Notes: generated by a model not told the origin, from the sequence alone. A DNA stretch of 64,000 bases from Dehalococcoidia bacterium (GCA_022828105.1 JAJEJC010000009.1:62001-126000), one strand, 5' to 3'. Shown: positions 52,090 through 61,182, counted from the stretch's first letter. Program-made: numbers and translations.

Positions 52090-53373
52090 TCAGACCGGTT
52101 CGGCGATGGCGGCTTCGAACGCCTCCAGGAACATGTCGGCCTGCTCTCGCATGAGCACGAGCGGCGGGCGGACCTTGAGCACATTGCCGAACTCGCCGGC
52201 GCGACCCATCAGGAATCCGGCCCGGCGTAGCCGATTGACGATGACATCCGCGCCGTCCGGATCGGGCGACTTGCTGTCGCGGTCGGTGACCCATTCCATG
52301 CCGATGAAGAGGCCGTGACCGCGCACGTCGGACATTGGCTCGCAACCTTCTTGCAGGGCGCGCAGATTGTCGATCAGGTAGCCGCCAACATCGGCGACGC
52401 TCTCGACGAGGCGCTCGTCCTCGATCACGCCGAGCACCGCCTCGCCGACGGCGGCCTGCAACGGGCTGGAGGCGAAGGTGTTGAAGTATCGGGTCTTGTC
52501 GCGAAACGTCTCAACCAGTTCGCGCGAGGCGACGACGCCTGCCAGAGGCAGTCCGTTGCCCATCGGCTTGCCCATGCTGACGATGTCGGGCGTTACGCCG
52601 CTGGTCTCGTAGCCCCACCAGTTGCCCGAGCGGGCGAAGCCGGCCTGGACCTCGTCGCAGATGAACAGTCCGCCGGCCTCGCGGACCATCTCCGCTGCCC
52701 GAGCCATGAATCCGGGCGGGATGTCGGGCAGGCCCTCGTTGGCCAGGATCGAGCAGACCATCATCCCGGCGAAGGGCACGCCGTCCTCGGCGAAGCCGTC
52801 GATCTCGGCACGAAGGCGAGCGAGATAGGTTTCGGTCAGGGCCTCGTCGTCGAGCCCGTCCCCGATCGGCCGGTAGCGCTGGGGCACGGGGATCGAGCGG
52901 AACTCCCGGTCGCCGTCGCCGCGCAGGCGCGAGAGCTTGCGCACTTCGGTCGAATTGCCGTGATAGGCAGCCTGCGTGTAGATCAGTCCGCGGCCCTCGG
53001 TTGCGGCGCGGGCCATCAGGATGGCGACCTCGTTGGCCTCGGTGCCGCTGCAGGTGAAGACCGCGGTCGTGAGGTGATCGGCGTGCAGCGAGGTGAGGTG
53101 CTCGGCGTAGTCGAGGATGCCTTCGTGCAGGTAACGGGAATGGACGTTGAGCGTCTCGGTCTGCTGCTGCATCGCCTCGACCACGCGCGGGTGTGCGTGG
53201 CCAACGCAGGGCACGTTGTTGTAGAGGTCGAGGTAGCGCCGCCCGTCGGCGTCGAAGAGCCAGACCCCTTCGCCGCGCACGATGTGCACGGGGTCGTCGT
53301 AGAAGGTGGCGATGCCCGCCCCCAGCAGCCGCGCGCGCCGTTCGAGCAGGTCTTGGGTGGTTGGTGTGGTCAT
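52090..53373 (-). CDS. Class III PLP-dependent aminotransferase/phospholyase
   Basis: Start ATG at 53373 (MTTPTTQDLLERRARLLGAG) is preferred; 53403 is possible. Motifs: DLYNNVPCVGHAHPRV (about 48-63), TCSGTEANEVAILMARAAT, FICDEVQAGFARSGNWWGYE and the PLP-binding Lys in IVSMGKPMGNGLPLAG (about 268). 427 aa. It precedes an APH-type kinase by 4 bp. The AGXT2-like/ETNPPL relatives are phospholyases, so the pair may degrade a phosphorylated amino alcohol; a plain omega-transaminase is an alternative. Confidence 0.82.
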   Translation of the reverse strand: MTTPTTQDLLERRARLLGAGIATFYDDPVHIVRGEGVWLFDADGRRYLDLYNNVPCVGHAHPRVVEAMQQQTETLNVHSRYLHEGILDYAEHLTSLHADHLTTAVFTCSGTEANEVAILMARAATEGRGLIYTQAAYHGNSTEVRKLSRLRGDGDREFRSIPVPQRYRPIGDGLDDEALTETYLARLRAEIDGFAEDGVPFAGMMVCSILANEGLPDIPPGFMARAAEMVREAGGLFICDEVQAGFARSGNWWGYETSGVTPDIVSMGKPMGNGLPLAGVVASRELVETFRDKTRYFNTFASSPLQAAVGEAVLGVIEDERLVESVADVGGYLIDNLRALQEGCEPMSDVRGHGLFIGMEWVTDRDSKSPDPDGADVIVNRLRRAGFLMGRAGEFGNVLKVRPPLVLMREQADMFLEAFEAAIAEPV

Positions 53374-53489
53374 GGGCCGATTGTCAGTGTTTGCGCGCGC
53401 CATCGCAAGCGGCGACTCCTAGACTCGATTCAGAGATCCCGCAATCCGCGTATTCGCCTGGCTGTCTCAGCCTCGGATGGAGTTGCAGC

Positions 53490-54896
53490 ATGACCGACCA
53501 GACCGAAAATCTTGCCTACGCGACGATTGAAGAGCTCGCGCCGCGCATTGCGTCGGGCGAGTTGTCGCCGGTTGCGTTGACGCAGGCGCAACTGGAGCGG
53601 ATCGGCGCGCTGGACGGCCGGCTCAAGAGCTATGCGACGGTGATTGCCGAATCGGCGTTGGCCGAGGCGCAGCGGGCCGCCGACGAGATTGCAGGGGGCG
53701 ACTATCGCGGACCGTTGCACGGCGTGCCGATTGCGGTCAAGGACCTCTGCTACACGACCGGCGTCCGCACGATGGGCGGGACGAAGGTGCTGGAGGACTT
53801 CGTCCCCGACTTCGACTCGACGGTCGTCGCTCGCTTCCAGGACGCCGGCGCGGTGCTGCTGGGCAAGCTCAACCTGACCGAGGGCGCGATGGCGGGCTAC
53901 AACCGCGCCCGACAGGTGCCGGTCAATCCCTGGGCCGAGGACCGCTGGACGGGCGTCTCGTCGAGCGGCTCGGGCGTGGCCACGGCGGCCGGGCTCTGCT
54001 ACGCCTCTCTGGGCAGCGACACGGGCGGCTCGATCCGTGGGCCATCGGCCTCCTGCGGCATCGTCGGACTGAAACCGACCTGGGGCCGAGTCAGCCGCTA
54101 CGGCGTGCTCGACCTGGCGCAGTCGCTCGACCACGTCGGTCCGATGTGCCGCTCGACCTGGGACTGCGCCGCGACGTTTGAGGTGATCGCCGGCGACGAC
54201 CCCAACGATCCGACCACGCTGCCCGAGCCGGCTCCGGCGATGCTGGAGCGGATTGACGGCGGCGTCGCAGGGATGCGGATCGGCTACGACCGGCGCTACG
54301 CGAGCGAGGGCGTGAGCGCGCCGATCGCCGACGCGGTCGCTGAGTCGGTTGAGACACTGGCCTCGCTGGGCGCGGAGATCGTCGATGTGACGCTGCCCGA
54401 CTTCGGGCCGTACATGCCCGATTGGCCGACGCTCTGTTCGGTCGAGGCGCTGTACGCGCACCTTGATCACTATCCGAGCCGGGCCGGCGACTATGGCAAT
54501 TGGTTCGGCGCCTGGCTGGAGCGCGGCGCGTCGGTCAGCGCGACCGAGTACGCGGCCGCCTGCATTCGGCGCGAGGAGCTGCGCGGGCTGTTGGCGCGCT
54601 GCTTCGCCGGGATCGACATGCTGGCCTGTCCGGCGCAGGGCACGCTGCCGCACGAGGTGACTGAAGACATGATGTACGACGACACGCCGGGCGAGTTCCA
54701 GTGGGCGCGGCTACAATACACCGCGCCCTGGGACATGAACCGCGCTCCGTCGCTGACCCTGCCCAACGGCTGGAGCGAGGAGGGTCTGCCGATCGCGCTG
54801 CAGCTCGTGGGACCGCTGGGCAGCGAAGCCGCGCTCTGCCGAGCCGGCTACGCCTACGAGCAGGCAACCGATTTCATGCGCAACCCGGAGGTGTAG
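53490..54896 (+). CDS. Amidase signature family protein
   Basis: Start ATG 53490 (MTDQTENLAYATIEELAPRI) follows GGAGTTGCAGC. The Ser-cisSer-Lys triad of the amidase signature is visible: IAVKDLCYTTGV (Lys about 84), SSSGSGVATAAG (cis-Ser about 157), SDTGGSIRGPSASCGIVGLK (Ser about 181). Length 468 aa is normal. It hydrolyses amides or acts as a GatA-like enzyme; no GatB/C neighbour, so a general amidase is likelier. Confidence 0.85.
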   Translation: MTDQTENLAYATIEELAPRIASGELSPVALTQAQLERIGALDGRLKSYATVIAESALAEAQRAADEIAGGDYRGPLHGVPIAVKDLCYTTGVRTMGGTKVLEDFVPDFDSTVVARFQDAGAVLLGKLNLTEGAMAGYNRARQVPVNPWAEDRWTGVSSSGSGVATAAGLCYASLGSDTGGSIRGPSASCGIVGLKPTWGRVSRYGVLDLAQSLDHVGPMCRSTWDCAATFEVIAGDDPNDPTTLPEPAPAMLERIDGGVAGMRIGYDRRYASEGVSAPIADAVAESVETLASLGAEIVDVTLPDFGPYMPDWPTLCSVEALYAHLDHYPSRAGDYGNWFGAWLERGASVSATEYAAACIRREELRGLLARCFAGIDMLACPAQGTLPHEVTEDMMYDDTPGEFQWARLQYTAPWDMNRAPSLTLPNGWSEEGLPIALQLVGPLGSEAALCRAGYAYEQATDFMRNPEV

Positions 54897-54921
54897 CAGC
54901 GCGCAGGGAGAGGGCAACCAG

Positions 54922-55779
54922 ATGTTGCGTCGCACCGTACCGGTACTAGTCGCCCTCGCATTCGTGGCGGCGATCATCGTTGTGGGAAGGACGGGACTTC
55001 GGGCAGAGTCCAGCGAATCTTCGACCGTTCCGACCACTGTCTGGTTGTACGAAGGATGGAACCTGGTCGGCTGGATGGGTGAAGCGGGTCCGGTCGACGA
55101 TCTACTCGACCAGGCATCCGAGATCGAAGCCGTATACGCGCAAGCATCGTCGAGGGATGAATCAGGGTCGCTGATCTGGGAGAAACTGGAGCGCGGAGCG
55201 ACACGCATCATCGACGGCGGCGAAGCATTGTGGGTACGAGTCTCGGGCGTCACCGGCAGACAGGCGGTTGCATGGAAGCAAAAGGCGATCCGAGAACTCC
55301 CCGATGTCCACCTACCCGCCGGCCAGAGCGCGGTCGTCTGGTCCTGGGACGGCACGCGACGGCTCGGCGCTGCGCTGGGCCGACTGAAAGATCAACTTTC
55401 CCACGCCTACATCTGGGACAAGCGGGATCAGAGATACCACCGGTACTCATCAACGTTTTCCACTCTGGATTGGTGGGACTCCGATGTGTTGATTGGCAGC
55501 GCGATTCTGGTCCATCTGACGGCGCCGGCGACGTGGGGACCGCCGACGGAGCCGGTTGTCACAAGCTCGCCGACGCTGGCGGAGCGAGACTGGCAGGTCG
55601 TGAGCGACACGGCACTAGCGGTCCACCGGTACTTTCACCGCTGGCTCGGAATCACGCCGCGTGGATTCGAGATCCGCGCGCGCGACTTCCCGCTGCCCTG
55701 TTTGACTGGCGGCAGCACTTACGCCTTGTCGCTAGACGTTCCTTGCCCACACTTGGAGCGGCTCGTCTCGCGCAAGTGA
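54922..55779 (+). CDS. Secreted protein, N-terminal part of a split peptidase-like protein
   Basis: The 285-residue protein starts with a signal/TM sequence (MLRRTVPVLVALAFVAAIIV) and continues through beta-rich repeats (TVWLYEGWNLVGWMGEAGPV; SAVVWSWDGTRRLGAALGRL). Its end (DVPCPHLERLVSRK) leads directly into the next gene, whose ATG overlaps this TGA (TGATG). The next gene begins MSERYVAAAIDYTRS, a natural continuation of a helix, so the two could be one protein split by a frameshift. The first part has no catalytic motif. Confidence 0.55.
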   Translation: MLRRTVPVLVALAFVAAIIVVGRTGLRAESSESSTVPTTVWLYEGWNLVGWMGEAGPVDDLLDQASEIEAVYAQASSRDESGSLIWEKLERGATRIIDGGEALWVRVSGVTGRQAVAWKQKAIRELPDVHLPAGQSAVVWSWDGTRRLGAALGRLKDQLSHAYIWDKRDQRYHRYSSTFSTLDWWDSDVLIGSAILVHLTAPATWGPPTEPVVTSSPTLAERDWQVVSDTALAVHRYFHRWLGITPRGFEIRARDFPLPCLTGGSTYALSLDVPCPHLERLVSRK

Positions 55780-56945
55780 TGTCGGAGCGATACGTCGCTG
55801 CTGCGATCGACTACACGAGGTCGCGAGCCGATCACGACGAGCCCGAGTGGCTGATTGCAGGGCATGCGCACTACGTGCGTAGCCGATTGCTCGCGGCCCG
55901 GGGGATTCGAGCGTACGAGACAGTTCGAACAGAGTTGATTGGCTACGCGCGAGCGACCGACCTCGCCATTGACAGTGAGACGCTCAACGCCGTTCCCTCG
56001 CATCCATGGCCCCCACCGTGGAACACGAGCCGGGAGACGCTGCAACGCGCCCTTGGAACGATGGCGATCGATTGGCTGGTTCAGCAACAAGGAACCTCAG
56101 CCCTGCACCGGTATGCCGCAGAGCGGTTCAGCGGCGACTGGCGGCACGCCTTTGCGCGAGCCTTCGGAATGACGATCGAGCGCGCAATCGAGAGGTTCGA
56201 GCAGTATCGAGCTCAACTCGCGACAGCGGACGGCGCCGCGCCCCGGCTTGGCCAACCACTGCATCACATTGTTTACTTCGGACCGATCACCGAGCGAAGG
56301 CTGGAGTTCGTCGAGGATGTGGAGCGTATTGTTCAATTCTTCGAAGAGGAATACGGCCTCTTGGCCGAGGCCGCCACATTCGTCCTCGATCTCGATGCGG
56401 AGGCGTACGACGACATCCGGGGTACCGTCGGAGGAGGGCATCTGAACTGCGGAAACATCTACAGGTCGATGGTGTTTGTAGCCGACGACTGTATGTATCC
56501 CTTCATCATTGCTCACGAATACGTACACGTCCTCACTGACGAGCTGAGCTACCGCAAATTCAGGACTCAGCCGGTATGGCTGCTGGAAGGAGTCGCAGAG
56601 TACCTCGCGCTGCAACAGTCCGTTCACGACGGTCGAGCAAATCGCGACTCGGCTCTGCGCAGTCGGGAGGAAGTCGCTCGCGGTATCGTCGAGGCGTTGC
56701 CGGCGGAACTGTCCGACGCTGAACTCGCCATCGCAACGATTGAGCGGGACAGCTATTACAAGATATATCTCCTGGCGGTCCAACACCTCGTCGATCTATT
56801 CGGAGTCGAAAGTATGCTTGCGGCTTTCAGTATTCCGTACGGGGACGGGAGTCAAGACTTTTCCGACCGTTTCCCAGGCGTGTTCGGCAAAACCCTGGAG
56901 GAGTTCTTCGCCAGCTTTGGCTCGTGGCTCCGCTCGCTGCTGTGA
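55779..56945 (+). CDS. Peptidase MA-like HExxH metallopeptidase, C-terminal part
   Basis: From ATG 55779 the 388-residue protein has the zinc motif IIAHEYVHVLTDEL (HExxH, about 247-251) with PVWLLEGVAEYLAL (about 268-281; Glu as third ligand), typical of MA-clan gluzincins. Earlier, PEWLIAGHAHYVRSRLLA (about 25-42) looks like a second, degenerate copy of the same WLxxGxAxY region, suggesting an internal duplication that spans the gene boundary. The C-terminal FFASFGSWLRSLL closes it. It is coupled to the preceding secreted gene, so it may be exported with it. Confidence 0.6.
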   Translation: MSERYVAAAIDYTRSRADHDEPEWLIAGHAHYVRSRLLAARGIRAYETVRTELIGYARATDLAIDSETLNAVPSHPWPPPWNTSRETLQRALGTMAIDWLVQQQGTSALHRYAAERFSGDWRHAFARAFGMTIERAIERFEQYRAQLATADGAAPRLGQPLHHIVYFGPITERRLEFVEDVERIVQFFEEEYGLLAEAATFVLDLDAEAYDDIRGTVGGGHLNCGNIYRSMVFVADDCMYPFIIAHEYVHVLTDELSYRKFRTQPVWLLEGVAEYLALQQSVHDGRANRDSALRSREEVARGIVEALPAELSDAELAIATIERDSYYKIYLLAVQHLVDLFGVESMLAAFSIPYGDGSQDFSDRFPGVFGKTLEEFFASFGSWLRSLL

Positions 56946-57012
56946 CGCGATGTCTATGGACCAGCCGGCCACGTGGAATCCGTAGGCGTCCGCAGAACAC
57001 GACTGCGCGTCG

Positions 57013-57678
57013 CTAGCCGTTAACGCCCGTGCCCCAATCGATCGCATTCTTCAGCAACTGTTCGTAGGCTTCCGTCTCCCAGGGGCCGCGGAAGCGGAGC
57101 GCCGAGTCGCCGCCGTAGATTTCATCCACATGGGGCGGCGAGGTGATGTCCTCGGTCGTCAGCAGGACCTGCGTGTCGGGATGCATGACCTCGACCATGT
57201 AAGGCTCGTCCTGGACCGGGAACGAGTTGGGCAAGTTGTAGGTCAGCGGATGGTTACGGTCGGCGACGGAGACGTTCATCTCCTGGATTGGCGGGTGGGT
57301 GAGAAAGAATCCGCCGAGCGCCTCGTGGTAGTCGGTCTTGACCCAGCGCCGGCGGCCGTCCTCGCGGCCGATTCGCTCCGCCTTGCCGCCCGACGATCCG
57401 TGCAACGCCAGCCAGCGGCCGCCGTCGCCCAGCCAGTCGCGGATGACGCCGGTTTGGTACTCGTCGGCGAACGGTCCGGCGACGTAGCAGATGAGCAAGT
57501 GTGCGTCGCGGATCCACTTGTGACAGTCGGTGAAGTCGCCGCTGACGGTCGTGTGGACGTTCTCGTTCGCCTGTAGCGCGGTCAGGATGCGCATGCGAGC
57601 GTAGTCGATGTCGTGACCGGCATGCTGGCCGGGAGGGAATCCCCCGGCGACGACGTGGACGCGAATCGGTGTTCTCAT
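57013..57678 (-). CDS. ThuA-domain protein
   Basis: The 221-residue protein (MRTPIRVHVVAGGFPPGQHA; ICYVAGPFADEYQTGVIRDWL; GRWLALHGSSGGKAERIGRE; then HPPIQEMNVSVADRNHPLT) has the class I glutamine amidotransferase-like ThuA fold, found in trehalose or glucose utilisation proteins. The catalytic Cys of true amidotransferases is absent. No sugar gene adjoins it. It is divergent from cinA with a 73-bp gap. Confidence 0.85.
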   Translation of the reverse strand: MRTPIRVHVVAGGFPPGQHAGHDIDYARMRILTALQANENVHTTVSGDFTDCHKWIRDAHLLICYVAGPFADEYQTGVIRDWLGDGGRWLALHGSSGGKAERIGREDGRRRWVKTDYHEALGGFFLTHPPIQEMNVSVADRNHPLTYNLPNSFPVQDEPYMVEVMHPDTQVLLTTEDITSPPHVDEIYGGDSALRFRGPWETEAYEQLLKNAIDWGTGVNG

Positions 57679-57751
57679 GGCCTGTTCCTCCCCCAGGTGC
57701 TCAGCTTGCGGCGATACTAACGCGTGAACTGCACCTGTACGGAGGGACGAG

Positions 57752-58240
57752 ATGGAACCACTGCAACCGATGGCGGCGGCGATCGCCGAACTGCTGCGCG
57801 AGCGGGGCGAGACGGTCGCGATCTGCGAGACGACCGCCGGCGGGATGGTCTCGGCGGCACTGCTCTCAATTCCGGGAGCCTCGCGCTACTACCGCGGCGC
57901 GGCGGTGACCTACACGCTGGTCGCCCGGACCGAGTTCCTCGGCATCGACCTCGACGACTATCCCGGCGTCCGCTCCAGCAGCGAGCCCTACGCGAAGATC
58001 ATCGCGGAAACGATTCGCGAGCGCCTGGGGGCGACCTGGGGCATCGGCGAGACCGGCGCCGCCGGGCCGGGCGGCAACGTCTACGGCGACGCCTCGGGCC
58101 ACACCTGCATCGCCATCGCGGGGCCGAGCGAGTACGTCGAGACGCTGGAGACGGGCATCGAGGATCGGGAAGAGAATATGTGGCTCTTCACCAGGCGAAC
58201 GCTGGAGGTGTTCGAGTCGGTGCTGCGGGAGGCGGGCTGA
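57752..58240 (+). CDS. CinA-family nicotinamide-nucleotide amidase
   Basis: The 162-residue protein is the C-terminal CinA/PncC domain: AICETTAGGMVSAALLSIPGA (about 24-44), YRGAAVTYT, GIGETGAAGPGGNVYGDASG (about 92-111) and HTCIAIAGPSE. The catalytic site is usually ESCTGG with Ser; here it reads ETTAGG, so the active-site Ser is replaced by Thr, which may alter or abolish activity. It hydrolyses NMN to nicotinic acid mononucleotide if active. A converging membrane protein follows 15 bp on. Confidence 0.75.
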   Translation: MEPLQPMAAAIAELLRERGETVAICETTAGGMVSAALLSIPGASRYYRGAAVTYTLVARTEFLGIDLDDYPGVRSSSEPYAKIIAETIRERLGATWGIGETGAAGPGGNVYGDASGHTCIAIAGPSEYVETLETGIEDREENMWLFTRRTLEVFESVLREAG

Positions 58241-58255
58241 CGGCGACGCGGGCGC

Positions 58256-58540
58256 TCAGCCGAACTGCTCGTAAATCTCCCAGGCGATCATGGCCACGCT
58301 CGATCCGAGCCAGAGCAAGACGACGATCCAGTACAGCCAGGGGTCCTCGTCGCGGCTGATCGGCTGGACGAGATAGGTCACGCCGGTGAACAGGCTGGGC
58401 ACCGACCAGGTGAGGAAGAGCAGTGCCCAGAGCCACTGGAAGTTCAGGACGACGGCCGCGACCACGACGACCAATGCGGCGATGGTCAGGCCTCGCGATC
58501 GTCCCGTGGTCGCGGCGCTCCCGCGGCGGTCGAAGCTCAT
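58256..58540 (-). CDS. Small membrane protein coupled to the Rieske oxygenase gene
   Basis: Start ATG 58540 (MSFDRRGSAATTGRSRGLTI) overlaps the Rieske gene's stop by 4 bp (ATGA), so it is translated with that gene. The 94-residue protein has three hydrophobic segments (TIAALVVVVAAVVLNFQWLW; LFLTWSVPSLFTGVTYLV; WIVVLLWLGSSVAMIAWEIY) and a short charged end. No family recognised. The coupling suggests a membrane anchor or partner for the oxygenase. Confidence 0.6.
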   Translation of the reverse strand: MSFDRRGSAATTGRSRGLTIAALVVVVAAVVLNFQWLWALLFLTWSVPSLFTGVTYLVQPISRDEDPWLYWIVVLLWLGSSVAMIAWEIYEQFG

Positions 58541-59727
58541 GCTGATTCCTCCACGTGCCTGGCCGGCGGTTGCTCGCCGGTCAAGCGCCAGGCGAGGTAG
58601 TTGTGAAAGTCGGCGACGACTCGCTCGAGCGGGACCAGCCGCCCGCCGCGCGAGTGTTCGGAGGCCATGCCGGCCTGGGCGCGTTCGCAGATCCAGCGAT
58701 CCTCCTCGAGGAAGGCGGTCGCGTAGCCCTGCCCGATCTTCTGCGAAACCGAGTCGAGCGGCTCTCGGGTGAGCGTGCCTTGCAGGACGCGCGAACTGGT
58801 TGGTCCGACGGGATGCACGACGATCCAGTCCCACGAGTCGAGGGTCATGACGCCGACGAAGGATGGCGGGATCGAGACTAGGACGTAGTGATCGGCCTTC
58901 GAGTTGCCGCCCAACAGGCTATTGAACAGCTTGCCCACGACTCCGTCGCCGCCGTACTGAACGACCTCGCCGCCGGTCAGCGTCCAGGGAGCCGAGCCTT
59001 CGATGTAGTAGGCGCCGCGGGTCGGCGTGACCTTCTCCAGCGTCTGTTCATGCACCTTGAACAGGTGGTAACTCTCGATGCCGTTCTCAAGGATCAGTTT
59101 CCAATTGGCGTCCCAGACCTCCGGATTGGCCATCGTTCCCGCAACCGTGAACGAGGCCGGGTCGAACTCGTCCAGATGCGGCGCGATACCGGCGAGCCGC
59201 CCGGCGAGCGGGGGCGTGTCGGGGTCGAGACAAACGAAGACGACGCCCATCCAGGTCTCGGTGCGGAAGGCAGGCAGACTGTGCTGTTCGGGGTCGATCT
59301 TGAGGCCGTGGGTGTACGGCGCGCCGCGGAACGCGCCGGTGTCGGCGTAGCTCCAGGCGTGATAGGGACAGACGATGGTCCCTTTCTCGAGACAGTCGAT
59401 GCCCGGCTCGAGCATGAGCGTGCCGCGATGGCGGCATACGTTGGAGAGCGCCCGCAGTTCGCCGTCGGCGGCGCGAATCAGGGCCAGCGGCTCGCCGGCG
59501 ATGTCAAGGGCGAGATAGTCGCCTGCGTCCCGCAACGCGGACTCGGCGCAAACCGCGACCCAGTCGCCGCGGAAGAGGCGTTCCATCTCGATCGCGAAGA
59601 GCGACTCGTCGTGGTACGCGGCAAAGGGGAGCGCCCGCGCCTGTTCCGGCGGGGCCATCGCTGAACCAAGCAGGTCCAGCCCACTGGTATGCGCTTCGCT
59701 CAGGTTCGACTCGTCCGTGGGCGTCAC
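58537..59727 (-). CDS. Rieske [2Fe-2S] ring-hydroxylating-type oxygenase, alpha subunit-like
   Basis: The 396-residue protein has CRHRGTLMLEPGIDC ... CPYHAWSY (Rieske ligands, Cys-X-His about 97-99 and Cys-X2-His about 119-122) and LENGIESYHLFKVHEQTL (about 214-231) with the 2-His/Asp-type iron ligands. Such proteins hydroxylate aromatic or betaine-like substrates with a separate reductase. Its stop overlaps a small membrane protein gene. The substrate cannot be fixed; a plant- or algal-derived quaternary amine is one option. Confidence 0.83.
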   Translation of the reverse strand: MTPTDESNLSEAHTSGLDLLGSAMAPPEQARALPFAAYHDESLFAIEMERLFRGDWVAVCAESALRDAGDYLALDIAGEPLALIRAADGELRALSNVCRHRGTLMLEPGIDCLEKGTIVCPYHAWSYADTGAFRGAPYTHGLKIDPEQHSLPAFRTETWMGVVFVCLDPDTPPLAGRLAGIAPHLDEFDPASFTVAGTMANPEVWDANWKLILENGIESYHLFKVHEQTLEKVTPTRGAYYIEGSAPWTLTGGEVVQYGGDGVVGKLFNSLLGGNSKADHYVLVSIPPSFVGVMTLDSWDWIVVHPVGPTSSRVLQGTLTREPLDSVSQKIGQGYATAFLEEDRWICERAQAGMASEHSRGGRLVPLERVVADFHNYLAWRLTGEQPPARHVEESA

Positions 59728-59765
59728 TGTGCCAGCTCTCGGAAAACCGGATAGGGAAGCGCAGC

Positions 59766-60677
59766 TTAACGCGAGCCCGGGACGATGCCGCGCACCGACG
59801 TCTCGATGCTGAACAGGCTGGTGCCGGCGGTCATGTAGAGGATGGAGAAGTCGTCGCCACCGAAGGTCAGGTTGGCGGCGTGCTCGTCCATCTCGAAGAC
59901 GCCGAGGTAGGTTCCGTCGGCGGCGTGGGCGGAGACGCCGCCTGCGCCGGTCGTCCAGAGGCGGCCGTCGGTGTCGACCTTCATCCCGTCGGGCGCGCCG
60001 CGGCGGTCGTCGTTGGACTGGTCGACGAACAGGATGCGGTCGCCGAGCGTGAGGTCCGCGTTGACCTCGTAGCGCCAGATCAGGCCCTCCTGCGAGTCGC
60101 CGATGTAGAGCTGAGATTCGTCTGGCGTCAGAGCGAGTCCGTTGGGATTGGAGAACCCGCTCGGCACGACGCAGTGCAGCGAGCCGTCGGGGTCGATCCG
60201 GTAAACGCCCTGGAAGTCGAGCTCCTGCGACTGCCCTTCCTGGCCGAAGCGCGGGGTGCGTCCCGAGTCCGTACCGTAGTTCGGGTCAGTGAAGAAGATC
60301 GCGCCGGAGGAGTGAACGACGATGTCGTTGGGGCTGTTGAGCTGCTTGCCGTCCCAGGTGTCGGCGAGCGATGTCTCGCTGCCCGACGATCCGTAGGGGG
60401 CGCTGGAGACGCGGCGGCCGCCGTGCTCGCAGGCGAGCAGGTTGCCGTCGGCGTCGAGGGTCAGGCCGTTGGACCAGCCCGAGGGCTCGCGGTAGACCGC
60501 GGCTTCGGCATCGCCGGGCCGCCAGATGTGCTGGCGGTTGCCGGGGATGTCGCTGAACACGAGCGCCTGATCAGCAGCAATCCAGATTGGCCCTTCGATG
60601 AATCCGAATCCGCCGCAGAGGCGAGTCTCCTCGCCAATCAGCAGTGCGGAGATGCCGTTGTCGTCTTCAATCTTCAC
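59766..60677 (-). CDS. SMP-30/gluconolactonase/LRE family protein
   Basis: The 303-residue six-bladed beta-propeller has the metal-binding residues: GFIEGPIWIAADQALVFSD (Glu, about 25-43), NSPNDIVVHSSGAIFFTDP (Asn, about 112-130) and RRGAPDGMKVDTDGRLWTT (Asp, about 224-242). Members are Ca-dependent lactonases of sugar acids. It lies just upstream of the Rieske oxygenase on the same strand, 38 bp away, so both may be in one operon. Confidence 0.85.
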   Translation of the reverse strand: MKIEDDNGISALLIGEETRLCGGFGFIEGPIWIAADQALVFSDIPGNRQHIWRPGDAEAAVYREPSGWSNGLTLDADGNLLACEHGGRRVSSAPYGSSGSETSLADTWDGKQLNSPNDIVVHSSGAIFFTDPNYGTDSGRTPRFGQEGQSQELDFQGVYRIDPDGSLHCVVPSGFSNPNGLALTPDESQLYIGDSQEGLIWRYEVNADLTLGDRILFVDQSNDDRRGAPDGMKVDTDGRLWTTGAGGVSAHAADGTYLGVFEMDEHAANLTFGGDDFSILYMTAGTSLFSIETSVRGIVPGSR

Positions 60678-61182
60678 GATGGATGCCTCATCTAGTTCTG
60701 GTTCTCAGGGATGGTAGCGGCTGAGGCGGGACGCTCGGGCAGCCGATCGGTGGTGCGCCAGCGCGACTCTCATCCGCAGTTTGGGCCTATCTGCGGGATC
60801 TGTGGCCGGGGCGATGCCAGGCACTTAATTCGGGAACGCTCAGAGCCCCCTCCCTGGCAAGACAAACCAGCCGTGTTGCCAGACAGCGACCAATGCGCCT
60901 CGGAACGCCACGAAGGGGGCGCGGCGACACAGTGATCTGTCTGTGTGCACGTTCCAAGGATGATGCTGTCTGGCATGTCCAGTATCCCACAGGTGGGCCG
61001 GCCAATTGCTCATGCGCACGATCGTCGGTAGCTTCTCTCTTGCCAGACAGCGAGAGGACGAATCAATGCGTTTCGACGGAGCCGAACCAATCTGCGCCGC
61101 TCACGGGATATGGGCTGTCACGGCCTAGCGCTGCGGATCGCCGCGCCCGACTCAAACGTCGCGGGCGCCGACTTCAGACGAC
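60678..61182. other. Intergenic region of about 500 bp, no confident gene
   Basis: Both strands contain short frames without support. A plus-strand frame ending 60935 has CGICGRGDARHLIRER, a short zinc-knuckle-like string, but no wider homology I recognise. A 14-bp direct repeat, TTGCCAGACAGCGA, lies at 60876-60889 and 61040-61053; each is followed 2-11 bases later by CAATGCG. It leads into the second methyltransferase-HNH gene and may hold its promoter or the scar of a past insertion. Confidence 0.4.
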
